NCBI GenBank assembly: GCA_973895155.1
Contig: OZ316899.1
Span: forward strand, 7,626,001-7,690,000
Reading direction: 5' to 3'
DNA from: Marsupella aquatica
Lineage: Eukaryota > Marchantiophyta
Length of the DNA: 64,000 bases
The notes beneath the pieces were generated by a model. The model did not search any database and was not told where the DNA came from. It saw only the letters and a program-made list of their open reading frames with translations. Below are positions 44,925-55,308 of this stretch, piece by piece. Numbering within the stretch: the stretch's first letter is position 1; every line of letters begins with the position of its first letter. The translations under genes were made by a program, and so were the position numbers.

Positions 44925-47821
44925 TTAGCCGTTTCATCCAATTGGTCTACATCCTTTACTTCCTCCGGAATTGCAGCTAAAAAGGTGGATTCTATTGTAA
45001 AGCAGTCCTCGACCTCTGCGTCTTCTTCTTCCAAGTCACCTTCCATTGGTTCCTGCCATAATCCGCTGGGGGGTACCTCAGGTCCAAAGACACCTTCTTC
45101 GGTTAGGTTAGTGAGGCATTCTAACCAACGTACTTCATCGGCTGACTCCAGTCCACTGTCGTACCCATCTACTTCCCTTATGCTTTTCCTACGGTCATCC
45201 TTAGTGTCCCAGGATACTGTGATAGAGGGGGTCCCGAAAGTGAACTGCTTTTTACCCCAATCTTCTATTACCTCGGCTAGGTACAGCCATGGCCTACCAA
45301 TCAATAGCCGGAATGACGTAGGGTTTACCGGCTTCATTACTACATAGTTAATGCTAAAGAAGATACCTCCTATCTCTGTCTTGATGCCGGTTAACACTCC
45401 CGTAGGAATGACCTGATATCCATTGGCCATGTTCAACACTCTTCCAGTCATCTCCGGTGTTAGACCCCACCCTTTTGCTGTTGAATCAATCATAATACAT
45501 ACCCCTGATCCTCCATCGATGGGTACCCGTAGTAATAATTCTCCTTGAATCATTAATGGTAATGCTGGGGCTCCTTGATCTTCTTCTATCATTAGTACGT
45601 CGGATCTGGTTGCTACCTTGGGTAATCTCGGCTTGCCGAGAATAGCCTTCCTTAATTGCTTCCGGAAGTACGGGCTATTTTTCAATAGTTGACCTACTGT
45701 TGCCGAGACTCTAGATTCTAGTACATCTTTAGCCAGGTCATAGGGAACAATCGGCTTCTCCTCTGGTGGTGTTTCCTTGGATTCGGCCAGTTTTGCCACG
45801 CTAGTCTCCACAGCTGTTGGGTCTTCCGAAGCAAACAATGCTTTTGCTCGTTTTACATCTTTGGCAATGGCTTCGGTATTCTCCAGGGTTTCTAATTCTC
45901 TTAGTTGTTCCTTAACACTAGCCGTAATAGAGGGGTAGAACAACTTAGGATGATCTCGATTGAAGTCGCTATCTTGTGAAGGATTGGGTTCATTGGTGGG
46001 CTCATGGCTTACCTGTATTGCCGGAGCCCTCCCTTCTCCTTCTGTTGATGTTGACGAAGAGTCGATCCTTTCCTCCGTAACCTTCCCTTTATTTTTGGCC
46101 AGCCCATCCCACCTTTCCTTCCTTCTGGTAGATCGAGTAGAGACCCGGTAGCAATCATGATCTAAATCCTCCTCTGAGAAGGTTGATAGGGCTTCGGCCT
46201 CATCATCAGATGGTACGAACTCTGCCTCGGCATCCTCTTGCCATCCTAGTTCGATGTGGTTGATTTGAACTCCTCCGGGGGTAGTACTTGGCGGTAAGAT
46301 CTTGATCGGCAAAAGCTTATGATTTGCGGCCAGGCCTGCCAACCAAGTAGGACATTGCCCTAGCATATGACCTTCCTGTCGGCATCCCATACATAGCTGA
46401 GCTGGTTGTCCATCACCCTGTTTGCGTGCATTCGGGCATTCTCTAGCAAAATGGCCAGGTTGACCACAATTATAGCACGCCGCAAATCTTTGCACATTCG
46501 GCCTAGGAGGTACTGACGGGTTCTGAATAATCCGAGGATACATCTCTCCTGGATTGTTCCTTAACCCTGACCACAGAGATGCAGGTCTGTTGGATAGGTC
46601 TCGTGCTCCAATCTCACTGATGCCGAAAACACTATCAGCGGCATCTCCTAAAAAGTACTCTACTTCTCCCTGACATGGTCTGATCTCGGCCACATGCCGA
46701 ACATGATTAGTATTAAGCTTAGGACACGCATCTTTATGGTGTCCGGTTTTATAACATAAGGCACACCATACAGAGCTATCCTCCTGTACTACCTTCTTCT
46801 TTGGTTTTACCTCTGCAATGATAGCTTTAAGTTGCTCGGTAAGGGCTACGATGTTATCTGGTGGCTTAGCCTCCATCTTGACTTTCATCTTCCCTCTCCT
46901 TCTGCCCTTCCTTTTCCTAGTTTCTTCTTCTTCAGAACTAGAAGATGACTCACTCTTGCTACTCCCACTATTCGAGCTTGACTTATCACTTCTAGACTTC
47001 TTGGAATGTTTCTTCTTCTTATCTTTTTTCTTATGGGGTGATCCCTCCTCTGATGAGGAACTCTCAGACTTAAGCTGTTTCTTCCGGCTTGTGATATCTG
47101 CATTAATGTATAATTGAATATCCTTAATTGCTTCGGCTAAAGTCTCCGGGTTCTCCTTCCTAATTGCAAAACTCATCTTCTGTGGCAAAGCATTCACCAA
47201 CCATTGAAGTTGCATACCTTCAGATGCATTGGTCTTTGTACGTCTTACCAGTTTCTGAAAGCGTTGCAAGAACTTCCTGAAGGATTTATTCTCCTTGAAC
47301 CGAAGTTGTCCCAACTTCAGCACTGCTAGTTCTGAAGTTCCAATGGGTCGAAACTCCTTAACAAAGAGTGTTTTGAAGATATCCCAGATGGCTTGATCTT
47401 CCACATCTAATGCTCTGTACCAAGGCCTAGCCTCACCCTTGAACAGGCCGGGAAGAATCTGCATCTTGATGGCCGATTCTACATTTGCTGCAGCGGTTCC
47501 CTCGAAATCATCCAACCATTCGTCCGGATCCTCATCTCCTCTCCCATGAAATGCCTTGTAATGTATGCGCGACCGCTGGCTCAATCTGGTCCCTGACCTC
47601 TCGTCTGGCCGTGCCTCTGGTTCCCTCATGTCGGTTGTAGACTCACTTCTCCTTACCGACTCTTCTTCTGGTATGTCTTCTTCGATGCCACTTCCAGTTT
47701 CGGAGCTACCAGCTCTTTCTGCCCCTCTCAGTCGCTGTGTATCATGCCACCCGGCGAGCTGCTGCAGTCGAGCTCTCTCCCGTTGAATCACTCTTTCTTC
47801 CCTCGGCGTAAGGTCAGTCAT
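44831..47821 (-). CDS. B1 gag-protease
   Basis: 996 codons from ATG 47821 (MTDLTPREERVIQRERARLQ). Capsid-type segments: HYKAFHGRGDEDPDEWLDDF, LPGLFKGEARPWYRALD, FKENKSFRKFLQRFQKLVRR. A K/S-rich stretch follows (KKKDKKKKHSKKSRSDKSSS). There are three CCHC-type zinc knuckles: CALCYKTGHHKDAC (near residue 352), CYNCGQPGHFAREC (near 447) and CMGCRQEGHMLGQC (near 475). A protease-type domain lies near residue 767 with VPIDGGSGVCIM, where D-G-G replaces the common D-(S/T)-G, a form known in some plant gypsy lineages. The last 94 bases overlap the pol frame. It forms the particle, packages RNA and matures the polyprotein. Confidence 0.93.
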   Translation of the reverse strand: MTDLTPREERVIQRERARLQQLAGWHDTQRLRGAERAGSSETGSGIEEDIPEEESVRRSESTTDMREPEARPDERSGTRLSQRSRIHYKAFHGRGDEDPDEWLDDFEGTAAANVESAIKMQILPGLFKGEARPWYRALDVEDQAIWDIFKTLFVKEFRPIGTSELAVLKLGQLRFKENKSFRKFLQRFQKLVRRTKTNASEGMQLQWLVNALPQKMSFAIRKENPETLAEAIKDIQLYINADITSRKKQLKSESSSSEEGSPHKKKDKKKKHSKKSRSDKSSSNSGSSKSESSSSSEEEETRKRKGRRRGKMKVKMEAKPPDNIVALTEQLKAIIAEVKPKKKVVQEDSSVWCALCYKTGHHKDACPKLNTNHVRHVAEIRPCQGEVEYFLGDAADSVFGISEIGARDLSNRPASLWSGLRNNPGEMYPRIIQNPSVPPRPNVQRFAACYNCGQPGHFARECPNARKQGDGQPAQLCMGCRQEGHMLGQCPTWLAGLAANHKLLPIKILPPSTTPGGVQINHIELGWQEDAEAEFVPSDDEAEALSTFSEEDLDHDCYRVSTRSTRRKERWDGLAKNKGKVTEERIDSSSTSTEGEGRAPAIQVSHEPTNEPNPSQDSDFNRDHPKLFYPSITASVKEQLRELETLENTEAIAKDVKRAKALFASEDPTAVETSVAKLAESKETPPEEKPIVPYDLAKDVLESRVSATVGQLLKNSPYFRKQLRKAILGKPRLPKVATRSDVLMIEEDQGAPALPLMIQGELLLRVPIDGGSGVCIMIDSTAKGWGLTPEMTGRVLNMANGYQVIPTGVLTGIKTEIGGIFFSINYVVMKPVNPTSFRLLIGRPWLYLAEVIEDWGKKQFTFGTPSITVSWDTKDDRRKSIREVDGYDSGLESADEVRWLECLTNLTEEGVFGPEVPPSGLWQEPMEGDLEEEDAEVEDCFTIESTFLAAIPEEVKDVDQLDETAKWGAVAGTVNFLQALWQSRQGSQRHRSSARN
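44916..44927 (-). other. Internal copy of the polypurine tract (possible central PPT)
   Basis: TAAGTGGGGAGC on the minus strand is identical over 12 bases to the tract at the 3' LTR (41672-41683). It sits at the gag-pol overlap, near the middle of the internal region. Confidence 0.4.
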
Positions 47822-47869
47822 TACCTACGCTTCCGTTCTAACTTCATATCTCACGGCTTAAGAAATGCC

Positions 47870-47886
47870 CCCTCCATCTAGCGCCA
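47870..47886 (-). other. B1 primer binding site
   Basis: On the minus strand, five bases after the 5' LTR, the sequence TGGCGCTAGATGGAGGG begins with the TGG that pairs with a tRNA CCA end. The tRNA species was not identified. B2 has TGGGGCTAGATGG in the same place. Confidence 0.7.
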
Positions 47887-48811
47887 AAAATGTGGTGCGT
47901 CCCATGGCTCCCTAAACCCAAGAAACCCCCCAGCTCAAGCCGATTCCCGCAGGTTTCGTGCTTGGCGAGGCCGTTTCCGCGGCTTAGCGGCATGGGACGC
48001 TGCTAACCTTCTACTACTACTATTAACATTTTACACACATATACTGGACAGATCCTTCATCGGGTCATGAGATACGTAGCCGGCCTAATATAGGTCTTCC
48101 CCTGTCTTCCCCTGTCTTCCCCTCCGTCTTGTTAGGTATGTTTGGATTCCGCCGCCGGAATGATCCCCAATAGGCTTGGTTAAGCCGCTAAGACCTCTCT
48201 CAGCTCGACACATCCAACTCTCACTCCCCTGCTTACTTTCCTTCCTTCTGTTGATGTGGGCACTCTTCACACAAGTTAATGCGACACACAAATAGCAAAA
48301 TGACTCATTCTGACTGAGTCATACCATGCACTTGCCATACAAACAGTACATCTCATACACCAGTTCTGCGAACTAAGCCGTGAGGCCAACTCTATTCAGC
48401 TCTTAGGCATGAGGAAACATGAATATACACAAGGGTCACTGTATGACTAACCGAGAGCTTCTCGTACTACTTGATCCCAGCCCGGCTGGTGCAAACTAAA
48501 AACTTGCTAAAGAAGAGGCCCTGAGCTCCCCGCTGCCCAGGTACTTATCCTGGTAGTGGATCCGCCATTCTTTGCATCGTAAGCCTAATCTACCTGACAG
48601 TAATCTACTTGCCCGAATCTACCTATGTACAGCAAGGCAGGAGCACAAGTGTTGCTCCTACCAGTGGAACCGCAATCCCACTAAGCTAAGTGTCAGGGCC
48701 GCTCCTGGTTCTAATCCTAATCCTAAACGTGGAGATCCGCGCCCGCCCTGCCCACTCACGCCTCCTCCCTCCACGTCCGCCCTCCCTAAAAGGAACGGCG
48801 CCCTTGCACCG

Positions 48812-51800
48812 TCACGACACCGGTGGTGGATCCTCAATGGACGCCCCCAACACTTCCCCCTCAGCCACTGCCGTTGGCCCGCCTACTGACAGATTACCTG
48901 CCCTTGACCGAGTCAACTCTCCCTCGGCCTGACTGGGTCCACCTTCGGCTTCAGCCTCGACACCGGCCTCGGCAATACCCACGGCTTCGGCCTCAGCCAC
49001 TCCCACGGCTTCGGCCTCCCCTTCCCCTAGGGTAGTTGGATCCTTAGCCGTGACCCTGTCTGGGGTCGGTGCTGGGTCTACCTCCTTGATCACCACGGCC
49101 TGTGAAGTCGTATTACTCCTTGACCTTGAAGGTTTCCGCTTCTTCTTCGTTGGTGGCTCGGCATCTGGTCCCTTCCCCTTCCCACTTACTTCCGGCACTG
49201 GTGCAGGTGGCGCGGCCTGTCCTTCGGCAATTACCACCCCTGGTAACTGGTTTGTCCCAACGGGAGATGGACCTGCTGCAGCTAAGCATTTAAATACTGC
49301 GGCTTGTTTCTTCAGCCGCTCAGTTTGGTTGTCGGCCCGCCGCTGTAGGTTCTCCATCTTCCTCGTGATTTCCTCCAACTCCTCTTGGGTTTCATCCAGG
49401 TCCTTACGTGCCCCCTCCAGCTCGTTTTTGGCCTCCTCCTGGTCCCTGTGGGCTTCCTCCAATTCCTTCTTCAAGGTAGCCCTCTCCTCCTGGGTTGCTC
49501 TTAGCTCCTTGTCGAGCTCTGCAATGATGACAGACTCCATCTGATTCATCTTGGCGTAAGTCTGTTCGAGCATCTCGTCCTTCTCCCTTAGGTCGGCCTT
49601 GAAGCTGGCCGTCAGGGACGCAAGCTCCTGCTGCAGCGCCATAATCCCTTGATAGGATTTCCCTAACTCGGCCTCCTTCTGCTCAAGGGCTCCGCGGATT
49701 TTCTCGAGCTCCCCTTTCAACGCCCATTCCTTTCTTTGGGTCTCCGCCATGGCCCGGCTGTTGGCTGTTATGTGGGCCTCCTCTGTATTCTTCAGCTCTT
49801 GCTTCCACTTCTCCCTCTCTTTGATCGTGTCGGCCAACTCTTCCTGCGTCTGAGTCAGTTTATCCTTGATATTCTGATTATCAGCCTGCGCGGTGTCCAA
49901 CTGCCCCTGCATGATGTTCAGCTCATGTCGTTTAATCCGCAGTTCATCTTGGGCTTTCTTGGCCGCCCTTAGATCTTCAATCTCGGCTTCCATCCTCCTA
50001 AGCCGCCGAATGACCTCGTCCTTCTTGCTTCTCTCTAAAGCCACCGCTTCTTCTAATTGGTGCTTCTCCAACTGCTCCCTATGGAAAAAGGGTCCTACCT
50101 CCAACTCCTCTCCAAAGATGCCGAGCGCAAGTTCCCCACACATCTCACCATACTCCATGGCTCTATTCTTAGCGTAGGTGGAGTAAGTAGAAGTGATCGG
50201 CATCGCCCATCGTGGCCTCTGCTCCCAAGCCGTCCTGCGGATCTCTTCAATCGTGGCTAGAGGTTTGCTTCCTTTTTCGGCTAGCCGCCTGATGTCCTCC
50301 GGCCAATCTCCTCCTGGTAAATCCTTTTCCTTAGCCAGGGCGGCCTCCTCTTCCTGCTTGATTCGCTCCTGAAATTCCTGCACCGTCTGTTTTATGCCGT
50401 CGAAGCTCGGGGGGGCAACGTCTGGTGGGGGAGACTCAGGGCTACTCTGCTGGTTGGGGTCCCCTCGCACTACCCTTGGAAGTGTGGGGACAAACCGGCC
50501 ACAGGTCCTTACTCCTGGAACGTGATGGTCCGACCCATAGCCGGAATTATCATGGCTGCAGTCCTCCACTGCCTCCTCTACCTCTTGGACGTCCGGCTTC
50601 TCCCTCTCCTCTTCGTCGGTAGGAGCTTCAGGCAATTCTGCCTCAGATTCGGAGCTTGAGGTTCCCACGTACATTTGAACACCTGGCTTGGATTTCGGCC
50701 TGATTCTCTCCTTGTCTCCAGCAAAGGGGTTTTCTCTTGTGAGCCGGTGTAGGCCTACCTCTGTAGTAGTGTCCTGCATTGTTGCCGTTGCCGTTGTTGT
50801 TGCCGATGCCGATTTCTTTTCTTTCTCCAGTAGTTTCAGTAGACTCTGCATGCCTGGTTGCTGCATCGGCAAGTCCTCCTTCCTGGGCCTAAACACCTGC
50901 TCGATCGTAGGACTAACAGGTGGTTGAGGCTTCTCAACCAACGGCCTCGGCGTTGGAGCTTCCTCGGGTGCCCTTACCTGCAGGGGAAGTACCGGGGCAA
51001 AAGTCTGACCTCTGGCATACCGGCACAACAGCGGCATGTGATAGCCAAGCCGCGACACGCTCCCCATGCCGATTACCTGCTGCTCCTCCTTTAAGATCTT
51101 CTTCAATTGGTTGAGGAGGTACCCGTTGTAGTCCCGGCTTGGGTCTGGCCTTTCTGCCAGATAGACCTATGCCTTGCCGATCTCTGCCCTCGGCAAGTTA
51201 CAATGCATGGTCACCCGCAAGAAGTCGATCATCTCTCCTATGTGCGGGTTGGTGCAGGTGTTCCGGAAGAAGCCATTCTTCGTTGATGGCCCGGGGAACG
51301 ACCGGAACTCCTTGTCAGGCAAGGTCTTCCTGGTATCAACTTTGGTCTTATTGCCTATCGGCAGGCCAAACACTTCGGCAATTACCTTGGGAGTAAGATA
51401 GAAATCCTTCCCATATATCCTCGTGCAATTGGTCTCGGGTTCCCATGACCCCACGAATTCTAATAGGTCTGACTCCGGTACCTCCGACTTCAGCCATGGT
51501 AATCTTACAAAGGCCTCCAAGCCGGATCCGGCCATGAAGCCTTGGTACTTCTTGGTCTGCATGGCCGTAAAGCATGCATCCTCCTCCCGTGCAAAATGTA
51601 GTTGCACCTCCACCGGTAGGGTTGCCGCCCAGCCCTTCCAGGTGTCATCCCTGGTTGGAATGGCCTTGATGGGATCGACCTCCTCTTCTTCGGCTTCTCC
51701 CTGCCTCCTGCTCTGCTGCTCGGCTGGCTTCTTTGGTGCCGCCGATCTCGTTCTTTTTGCCGGGGTGGCTTCATCGTTGACGGCTCCCTTCCTCTTCATC

Positions 51801-52153
51801 TCTGCTGCCGTGGAGGTTTCTCCTAGCACCGTTGCCTGGGTCCACCTTTCCGTGCTACCCTTTAATTCCCAGTGTATGTCGTTGCAGTTCTTGATGGCCT
51901 CTCGGATGCCGACGACGCTGTCTTTGCAAAACAGAAGATCGTCGAGTTGATTGGAAGTAGGCGTCCACAGGAACTCGTCCTTGATGAGTTCGCCTCCTAA
52001 GAAAGCCGTCTTCTGCAGCTCCCACAATCGAGCGAGCTCCTGCCGTTCTCTAGCTGCCCTTTCTGATTCCTCGTCCTCGTAAGTCTTGATGTACTCAGTT
52101 GCCCGTTCGAACAGGCATCCCCAGAAATGTGCCGCTTGATTGACGTTGCTCAT
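48812..52153 (-). CDS. LTR-encoded coiled-coil protein of family B (right LTR), amber codon at 51167
   Basis: This is the second copy of the LTR frame: ATG 52153 to 48812 with TAG at 51167-51169. As part of the 5' LTR it lies between the candidate TATA box (52426-52436) and the primer site. A transcript that starts just after that box would therefore carry this frame as its first ORF, ahead of gag. The N-terminal 328 residues are identical to the left copy. The coiled-coil part differs at four residues (GVQMY, ELPEAP, EDCSH, QRPRW here). An alternative is that only the shorter part after the amber codon, from the MGSVSRLG methionine, is translated. Confidence 0.75.
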
Positions 52154-52425
52154 ACCCTCCTTAGGTTGATCGTCGGTATCTACTCTCTCCCCGAGTGCTT
52201 GCCTAAGCAGCTGACAGTAGTTGGCCTCCCGTAGTCGTCTGCCTAGTTCGTGCTCGCAAATGAGCCACTATTTCCTGCAAGCGCTCCTTACCCCTCTCCT
52301 TTGCCGGTCCTTCTTCCCGTTGATCCTTCCTAGCCGCCGACGCTTAACGCGCCCTAACCCTAATCGGGTTTTCACCCTTAGCCTTACCTCCGGCCTCGGC
52401 CCGGGTTCCATGGTTGCCCCTAATT

Positions 52426-52436
52426 GTTTATATTTT
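52426..52436 (-). promoter_or_regulatory. TATA-like box in the B1 5' LTR
   Basis: AAAATATAAAC on the minus strand, about 95 bp into the LTR, conserved in B2 (33724) and B3 (61061). If used, U3 is only about 125 bp and most of the 4.6-kb LTR is transcribed at the 5' end of the genomic RNA. Confidence 0.55.
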
Positions 52437-52529
52437 CCTTGTTTTGTCACTATACTAAGGTGTTCCTAGGGTGCCTTCCTGCTTTACCCACTTAACCGGC
52501 CGAGTGATTCCTGTCTAGGCATCACACTT

Positions 52530-54841
52530 CCTCCAGGTCTTTCTACCAGATGACAGTTTGATTCTTCAAACTGTCAATCTGGTTCTGGAGTCGTGCAATC
52601 TCGGCCTCGTTCCCAACTTTGGCCTGTTCGGCTAGGGCGGTAAGGGCGTGCGCCTTTGCTAACAACTCATCGGCGGCTGCAATTTTGGGTCATAGTTGTA
52701 GAAGCTCAACCTCTTGAGCCGCAACTTCGTTCTTTAAGTATATGGACTCCACCCGGTACCGCTCTATCCTCTGAAGGGCCTCTGACTGGGCCCGACCTGC
52801 CTTTACTGCGGCAACCAACTCCTGATTGAAGAAACAGGCTACCTTCCGGACCATGAACTCCCCGGTATCCCGGGAAATTTGATGAGAGAAATCTCCCAGA
52901 AGCCCATTCAGAAATGTACCCGGTATGAAGAGTTCCGGGTGGTCCAGGTTCTGCCTGTCTGGATTTGGGCACGGGCAGACGTCAACATGCACGGGGGCCG
53001 GGGCAGTGACATCCAGCCCTGGAGACGTAGTGTTGGAAGGGGTTGGAGTGTCCTCCTCCAGCAATGTCCGGTCCTCCGGAATAGCCACCGATGGGTCTTC
53101 GGGACACCCGGGTTCGAGTAAGACCTCCTCTGTCCCGATTTCTGTACTTGGCCCGGCCTGGTTGATCGCATCTACGGTTGCGATTACCGACCCATCTGGT
53201 ACCTCATCGGCCACGGCTACAACTACTTGTGGAGGTGGGGTGGGTGAAGCTGCGTGGCTGCTGGACTTCGGGCCTCGGGTTGGGGCCGTCTCTCCAAGGC
53301 CGGGAAAACCCACCTAGCTGGGACCAGCTTTGTTACGTTGACACGGGGAAGGGTTTGTCGATCAAACTGAGCGTACCACTCGAGAATGATCTTGATGTGG
53401 CTAGCGAAATACGCCTTCCCGTCAATGTATAGCGTCTTTCTTCGCCGCTCCATCTCTTCATGGAATTTCTTAGCGAAGTACGACGCCCACTTCCTAGGTC
53501 GATAGTTCTCGACCTGGATAACCTGGGCAGCGGAGATCTCCCCCCGGGGTTCCATCATGTGGAGGGCGTACCTTTGGAACTCCAGTCGCTCAGCTATCTT
53601 GGGGATGAGGCAGGTCCTCATCACAAACCCGTTGTCCACTGATCCCTCGGAGGGAAAACTCGAGGATTGGTACTTGGCTCCCTTGCCCCTGGGAGCCCGT
53701 GATTTGACTCGGTGGTCATCTTTGGGTAACCCAAAGATCATCTTGAGCCGTTCTTCCATGAGGGACATATTCCTTCCCCGCAGCCGAGTATGTTGATGTG
53801 CGTCGTCATAATTCTTGACGAATTCTGTCATGTCCTCCCCATAGTACCTGCAAGTGTTCCAGGGGAGAGAGGCGAGGTGCTCGAATCCCTGAGTTTCCAG
53901 GTACACCACATGTTTGGGATGGAGGATGTTTTTATGCACGTTTTCCCCCATGCGGTGCATTGTCACCTTGGCCATTGGTAACCCGGATGCAGCAGCGGGT
54001 TCCTTCCTCTTCTTCCCCCGTGACTGGCTCCGGGAGGGTGACACCTCCCCATCCTCTCGATCGGGCATAGATAGTGCTACCGCCATTAGTATTGGGCCCG
54101 GGGCGGCCACGGTCACCGTGTTGTCTGCTGGAGCCGCTCCTTGGATCCGGACATGGGGAGGGGACGATGTAGTGTCGGCCCCCTGAGTGTTCGCTCCTCT
54201 GGGCCGCCTGAGCAAGGGCGGGGTAGCCTCGTCTTTGTTGCTAAGGTCCACAGCGTTGATGACGGAGCGTACTTGTACTGGCGGGGCGATCGGCGGTGGG
54301 GGTTGGCTAGGCTGAGCCTGAGCCTGAGTCTGCGTTGGCGCGGGTATGGGTATGGGGTCGATTGGGCCGGCACCGGCGGTTGAGGGTCTAGTTCCCATGA
54401 AGCTCTGCAGGTGCTGGTAGAAGTTCTCTGAAGCAAGTGTAGACGGCCTTGTCGAACGGGTAGTGCTGGACTTGCTGTTGATGATAGCCCGAACCTGAGC
54501 AGGGATGTGGTCGAAGTGATGTCGTTGCAAGTCGATCGTACCCGGGATATTAAAGACCTCGTCCGGAAGCCGAAGCAATGCTTCCCAGAAACCGATATAT
54601 TTGTCTCCGTTGAAGAAGTACCCTGATACCTCTGCTGGTCAGTAAAGCTTGCTCTGAGACAGGTAGTCAAAGTTAAGGATATAGTGGTGTTGTCCTGCTA
54701 GGCGGATGGCTCTCTCATACTTGCGTTCGATTTCGTATCGGTGCGGGTTGGCGTGTTCAATGAGTCGGCCAACTGTCTTCCGGTAGATAGGAACTGCGTC
54801 CAGAATCGAATGGCCAAACTGGAGAGGATCGTGTGCGACAT
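52530..54841 (-). pseudogene. Family A LTR ORF in A2, N-terminal and central part
   Basis: Minus strand from ATG 54841 (same start as A1), with a small deletion near 54745 and a TGA near 54640. It is then open from 54578 through the P/Q linker (PTQTQAQAQPSQPPPPIAPP), the central domain (GRNMSLMEERLKMIFGLPKD) and FYAKKF-type helices to a stop near 53223. The frame changes there, and the coiled coil follows (52690-53313, ending with stops near 52690 and 52547). It is cut by B1 after KDLEE and resumes at 37028. The P/Q linker is in frame here, which shows that A1 has lost a base at 8884. Confidence 0.7.
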
Positions 54842-54940
54842 TCAGAGGAGATAGCAATGGCGACTAAGAGAAAACAAGAGAGTTGAGGTCAAAGCTGGCG
54901 CGTGGACTGATGGACTGGTGTACTACAAAGGGTCGGCTCC

Positions 54941-54949
54941 CCTTTTATA
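54941..54949 (-). promoter_or_regulatory. TATA box of unit A2
   Basis: On the minus strand TATAAAAGG lies about 360 bp inside the unit and 100 bp before the ORF start at 54841, with ordinary plant TATA spacing. A1 has lost it (GGTAAAAGGG). Confidence 0.65.
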
Positions 54950-55308
54950 CCTTGAGGGCTCGTCGATCACCCGACGTCTCCTCGTTGCTTATAGGCTGAA
55001 CCATTCACGCTTGTAGTGTATCGGCCACTCCGCCGGTCTGAGTCAGCGCGTGTCAGTGGCCGCTTCCCTAAGTTTGTTATATGGACCCGAGGGAGGGGCC
55101 CCTCCACGCTCGCAACCCGGGCGTGCGAATGGCGACACGCCGCCAGTCCGAACATGAATTCCCCTTATTGACTAATGATTTCCTACTCATAATGGTTACC
55201 TAAATACTGTTGTTATGCTAATAATAGCGGCCTAAGATACCCCTAACGCGCGTGCTAAGCACGGTTTAGACCAAATTACTCATTACTCGCAGTACCGGCA
55301 GCGTCACA

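Larger units (their letters stand above)
37034..52526 (-). mobile_element. Complete Ty3/gypsy retrotransposon B1 with 4.6-kb LTRs
   Basis: The element is 15,493 bp, flanked by CTTCC (37029-37033 and 52527-52531). The two LTRs of 4,636 bp each (37034-41669 and 47891-52526) start TGTGATGCCTAG and end GCACCACA on the minus strand. The differences I could see in the LTR coding frames are very few. The 6,221-bp internal region has a primer site, open gag-protease and RT-RNase H-integrase frames and a polypurine tract. It looks like a recent insertion of a potentially autonomous element. There is no chromodomain after integrase and no extra RNase H. Each LTR contains a long protein-coding frame, which is exceptional. 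Confidence 0.96.
47891..52526 (-). repeat. B1 right LTR (5' LTR)
   Basis: 4,636 bp, collinear base for base with 37034-41669 (offset 10,857). Visible protein-level differences are four substitutions in the LTR ORF (R/Q, A/T, C/Y and R/Q). Confidence 0.96.
35841..55308 (-). mobile_element. Unit A2 (second copy of family A), split by B1
   Basis: Its outer ends are TGTCACGTCGTC (35841) and GCAGCGTCACA (55308), the complement of the A1 ends. Flanks are CAGAC (35836-35840) and CAGAT (55309-55313), a one-mismatch target duplication. It is inserted in the LTR of B2. Without B1 (37034-52526) it is about 3.97 kb, the same size as A1 and likewise without gag, pol or terminal repeats. It contains a degenerate copy of the family A ORF. 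Confidence 0.82.

Noticed and set aside
37034-48810. Segmental or tandem duplication of the 4.6-kb block at 37.0-41.7 and 47.9-52.5 kb
   Set aside because: TG...CA ends, the 5-bp CTTCC duplication, primer site and polypurine tract at the inner edges show that the blocks are LTRs of one element.
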